DNA of 64,000 nt, taken from Mycolicibacterium peregrinum (GTDB lineage: Bacteria > Actinomycetota > Actinomycetes > Mycobacteriales > Mycobacteriaceae). The notes under the pieces were generated by a model. The model searched no databases. It saw only the letters and a list, made by a program, of their open reading frames with translations, and had not been told where the DNA came from. The stretch spans positions 434,001 to 498,000 of the forward strand of contig NZ_LZSO01000031.1 in assembly GCF_001665785.1 (NCBI RefSeq), given 5' to 3'. A program made the position numbers and the translations under genes. How positions within the stretch are numbered: the stretch's first letter is position 1; the number at the start of each line of letters is the position of its first letter. This document shows positions 62,844-64,000 of the stretch, in pieces.

Positions 62844-63881
62844 CTACGGGAGCGGTGCGACCCGGACGATTGCCTTTCCGCGCGCGCCGCCGGAAAGTGC
62901 CTGATTGAGGGTTTCCCGAGCACTTTCCAGACCTTCGACGACGGTTTCGTCGTACATGACCGAGCCCTCGCCCAGCGCCGCGGCGAGTTTGCCGATGATC
63001 TCGGCGTAGCGTTCTATATGGTCGGTGACGATGAAGCCGCGCAGGGTGGCTCGCTGCATGAGCAACTGGTTTGCGTTGCGCAGGCCCGGTTGGTCGCCGT
63101 CGTCATTGTAGGTGTCGTACTCGGAGATCAGACCGCACAGCGCCACTCGTGCTCCGATGTTCAACCGGCCCAGGACGTGATCCATGATCGGGCCGCCCAC
63201 GTTCTCGAAGTCGACGTCAATGCCGTCGGGGGTCGCCTCGTCGAGTTGCTCGCGCCAGTCGTCCGAGTGCCGGTCTACGCATGCGTCGAAGCCCAGTTCC
63301 TCCACCAGGTGCCGGCACTTCTCGGTGCCGCCGGCGATACCGACCACGCGGGCGCCTCGCTGCTTGGCAAGCTGTCCAGCGATAGAACCGACGGCGCCCC
63401 CTGCGGCGGAAACAACGACCGTCTCACCGGGCTGCGGATCGCCCAGCTCGATACCGATGAACGCTGAAATGCCAGTGTGGCCAAGTACTCCCAGGAATGC
63501 CGAAAGCGGCGCCGGTAGTGGGTCCGGCAGCACTGTGAATGGAAACTCCAGAACGGAATCGTCAGCGACACAATATTCTTGCCAGCCGGTGAAGCCGAGG
63601 ACGAAGGCGCCCACCGGAAGGTCGTCCCGCCGGCTTTCGATCACCTGTCCGACACCGAGACCACGCATCACCGCACCCAACTCAACCGGCGGGATGTACG
63701 AACGCAACTGGCTCATCCAGACACGGTTCGTAGGGTCGAGCGACAGGTACAGCGTGCGGATCAACGCCTGCCCCTCCGCAATGTCGGGGACGGGCTCCTC
63801 GGCCCACACGAGATCTTGTTCGGTGACTTGGCCTTGCGGCCGCCTCTGCAGACGAAACAGCCGGTTGGTGAGTGTTTTCAT
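62844..63881 (-). CDS. Zinc-independent MDR NADP-dependent oxidoreductase (CurA/LTB4-dehydrogenase-like)
   Basis: About 345 residues from 63881 (MKTLTNRLF), with GAGG seven bases upstream; the longer frame to 63974 is unsupported. The N-terminus lacks zinc ligands, and the family features LSLDPTNRVWM, GFTGWQEY, GHTGISAFIGI, the cofactor motif AAGGAVGSIAGQLAK and FENVGGPIMDHVL are visible. Such enzymes reduce activated double bonds or oxidise alcohols. It probably reduces an enone/enoyl intermediate of this island. Confidence 0.92.
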   Translation of the reverse strand: MKTLTNRLFRLQRRPQGQVTEQDLVWAEEPVPDIAEGQALIRTLYLSLDPTNRVWMSQLRSYIPPVELGAVMRGLGVGQVIESRRDDLPVGAFVLGFTGWQEYCVADDSVLEFPFTVLPDPLPAPLSAFLGVLGHTGISAFIGIELGDPQPGETVVVSAAGGAVGSIAGQLAKQRGARVVGIAGGTEKCRHLVEELGFDACVDRHSDDWREQLDEATPDGIDVDFENVGGPIMDHVLGRLNIGARVALCGLISEYDTYNDDGDQPGLRNANQLLMQRATLRGFIVTDHIERYAEIIGKLAAALGEGSVMYDETVVEGLESARETLNQALSGGARGKAIVRVAPLP

Positions 63882-64000
63882 GGCGAATCCTCGTTGTCGG
63901 CGGTGACTGGAATGGTGGTCATCAGGGCGCGCAAGCACCGCATCCACAGGGATCGCGCCAAGACCTGGATTCATCCTAGACTCGGTGTTGAGTTTAATCA
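63882..64000. promoter_or_regulatory. Upstream region of the MDR gene at the window edge
   Basis: Contains ACTC-N6-GAGT (63980-63993) and the decamer TGTTGAGTTT (63986-63995), also found exactly at 56488-56497. The region is cut by the window end. Confidence 0.4.

Overview
The window comes from a high-G+C actinobacterium, most likely a fast-growing Mycolicibacterium/Mycobacterium-type organism. The evidence is an exported PGRS-type glycine-rich protein, DUF3159 and DUF3263-like proteins, a mycofactocin-type SDR, F420-type luciferase-like oxidoreductases, EthR-like and other TetR regulators, and several FadD-type acyl-CoA ligases. No rRNA, tRNA, CRISPR array or phage module was seen. Almost everything is accessory catabolism.

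Layout. 1-11400: a catabolic block with a ThDP enzyme (cut by the left edge), two ACMSD-like amidohydrolases, a P450 overlapping a zinc alcohol dehydrogenase, a cupin, an FMN reductase, an aldehyde dehydrogenase, a divergent enolase-superfamily enzyme, a small DUF3263-like protein and DoxX. 11600-19200: an exported PGRS protein ending in two carboxymuconolactone-decarboxylase-like domains, a methyltransferase, a DUF3159 membrane protein, an S9 peptidase and a MerR regulator. 19280-22240: an NCS1 permease and an NtaA-like flavin monooxygenase. 22324-37741: a TetR regulator, a perfect 16-bp AT-rich palindrome, then one long co-directional run: luciferase-like oxidoreductase, two enoyl-CoA hydratases, a complete Liv-type ABC importer, acyl-CoA ligase, creatininase-family amidohydrolase, flavin reductase, a RibBA-like protein whose active sites look lost, a second acyl-CoA ligase and an SDR. 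This run reads as import, CoA activation, beta-oxidation-type steps and flavin-dependent oxygenation of a carboxylated, probably nitrogen-containing substrate.

37850-45200: a patchwork with an IS21 IstB relic, two related AraC regulators, a repeat-bearing lipoprotein, a Cys-nucleophile hydrolase, small secreted proteins, a frameshifted secreted-protein pseudogene and an IclR regulator. 45246-49714: a two-gene 2-oxoacid dehydrogenase operon (short AceE-type E1 and an E2 without a visible subunit-binding domain) coupled to another DUF3263-like protein and divergent from an Lrp regulator. 49844-51441: TetR and an NmrA-like protein with an apparent 3' frameshift. 51458-63881: a second catabolic island with an F420-type oxidoreductase, nitronate monooxygenase, an exported lipase-like protein lacking its catalytic serine, an HSL esterase, DUF3237, cupin, MmsA-type dehydrogenase, VOC protein, mycofactocin-type SDR, TetR, acyl-CoA ligase and a zinc-free MDR.

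The items most worth following up are the degenerate RibBA-like protein beside a creatininase homologue, the matched loss of interaction segments in the E1/E2 pair, and the PGRS-CMD fusion. Functions are assigned by reading motifs in the translations; no database search was run.
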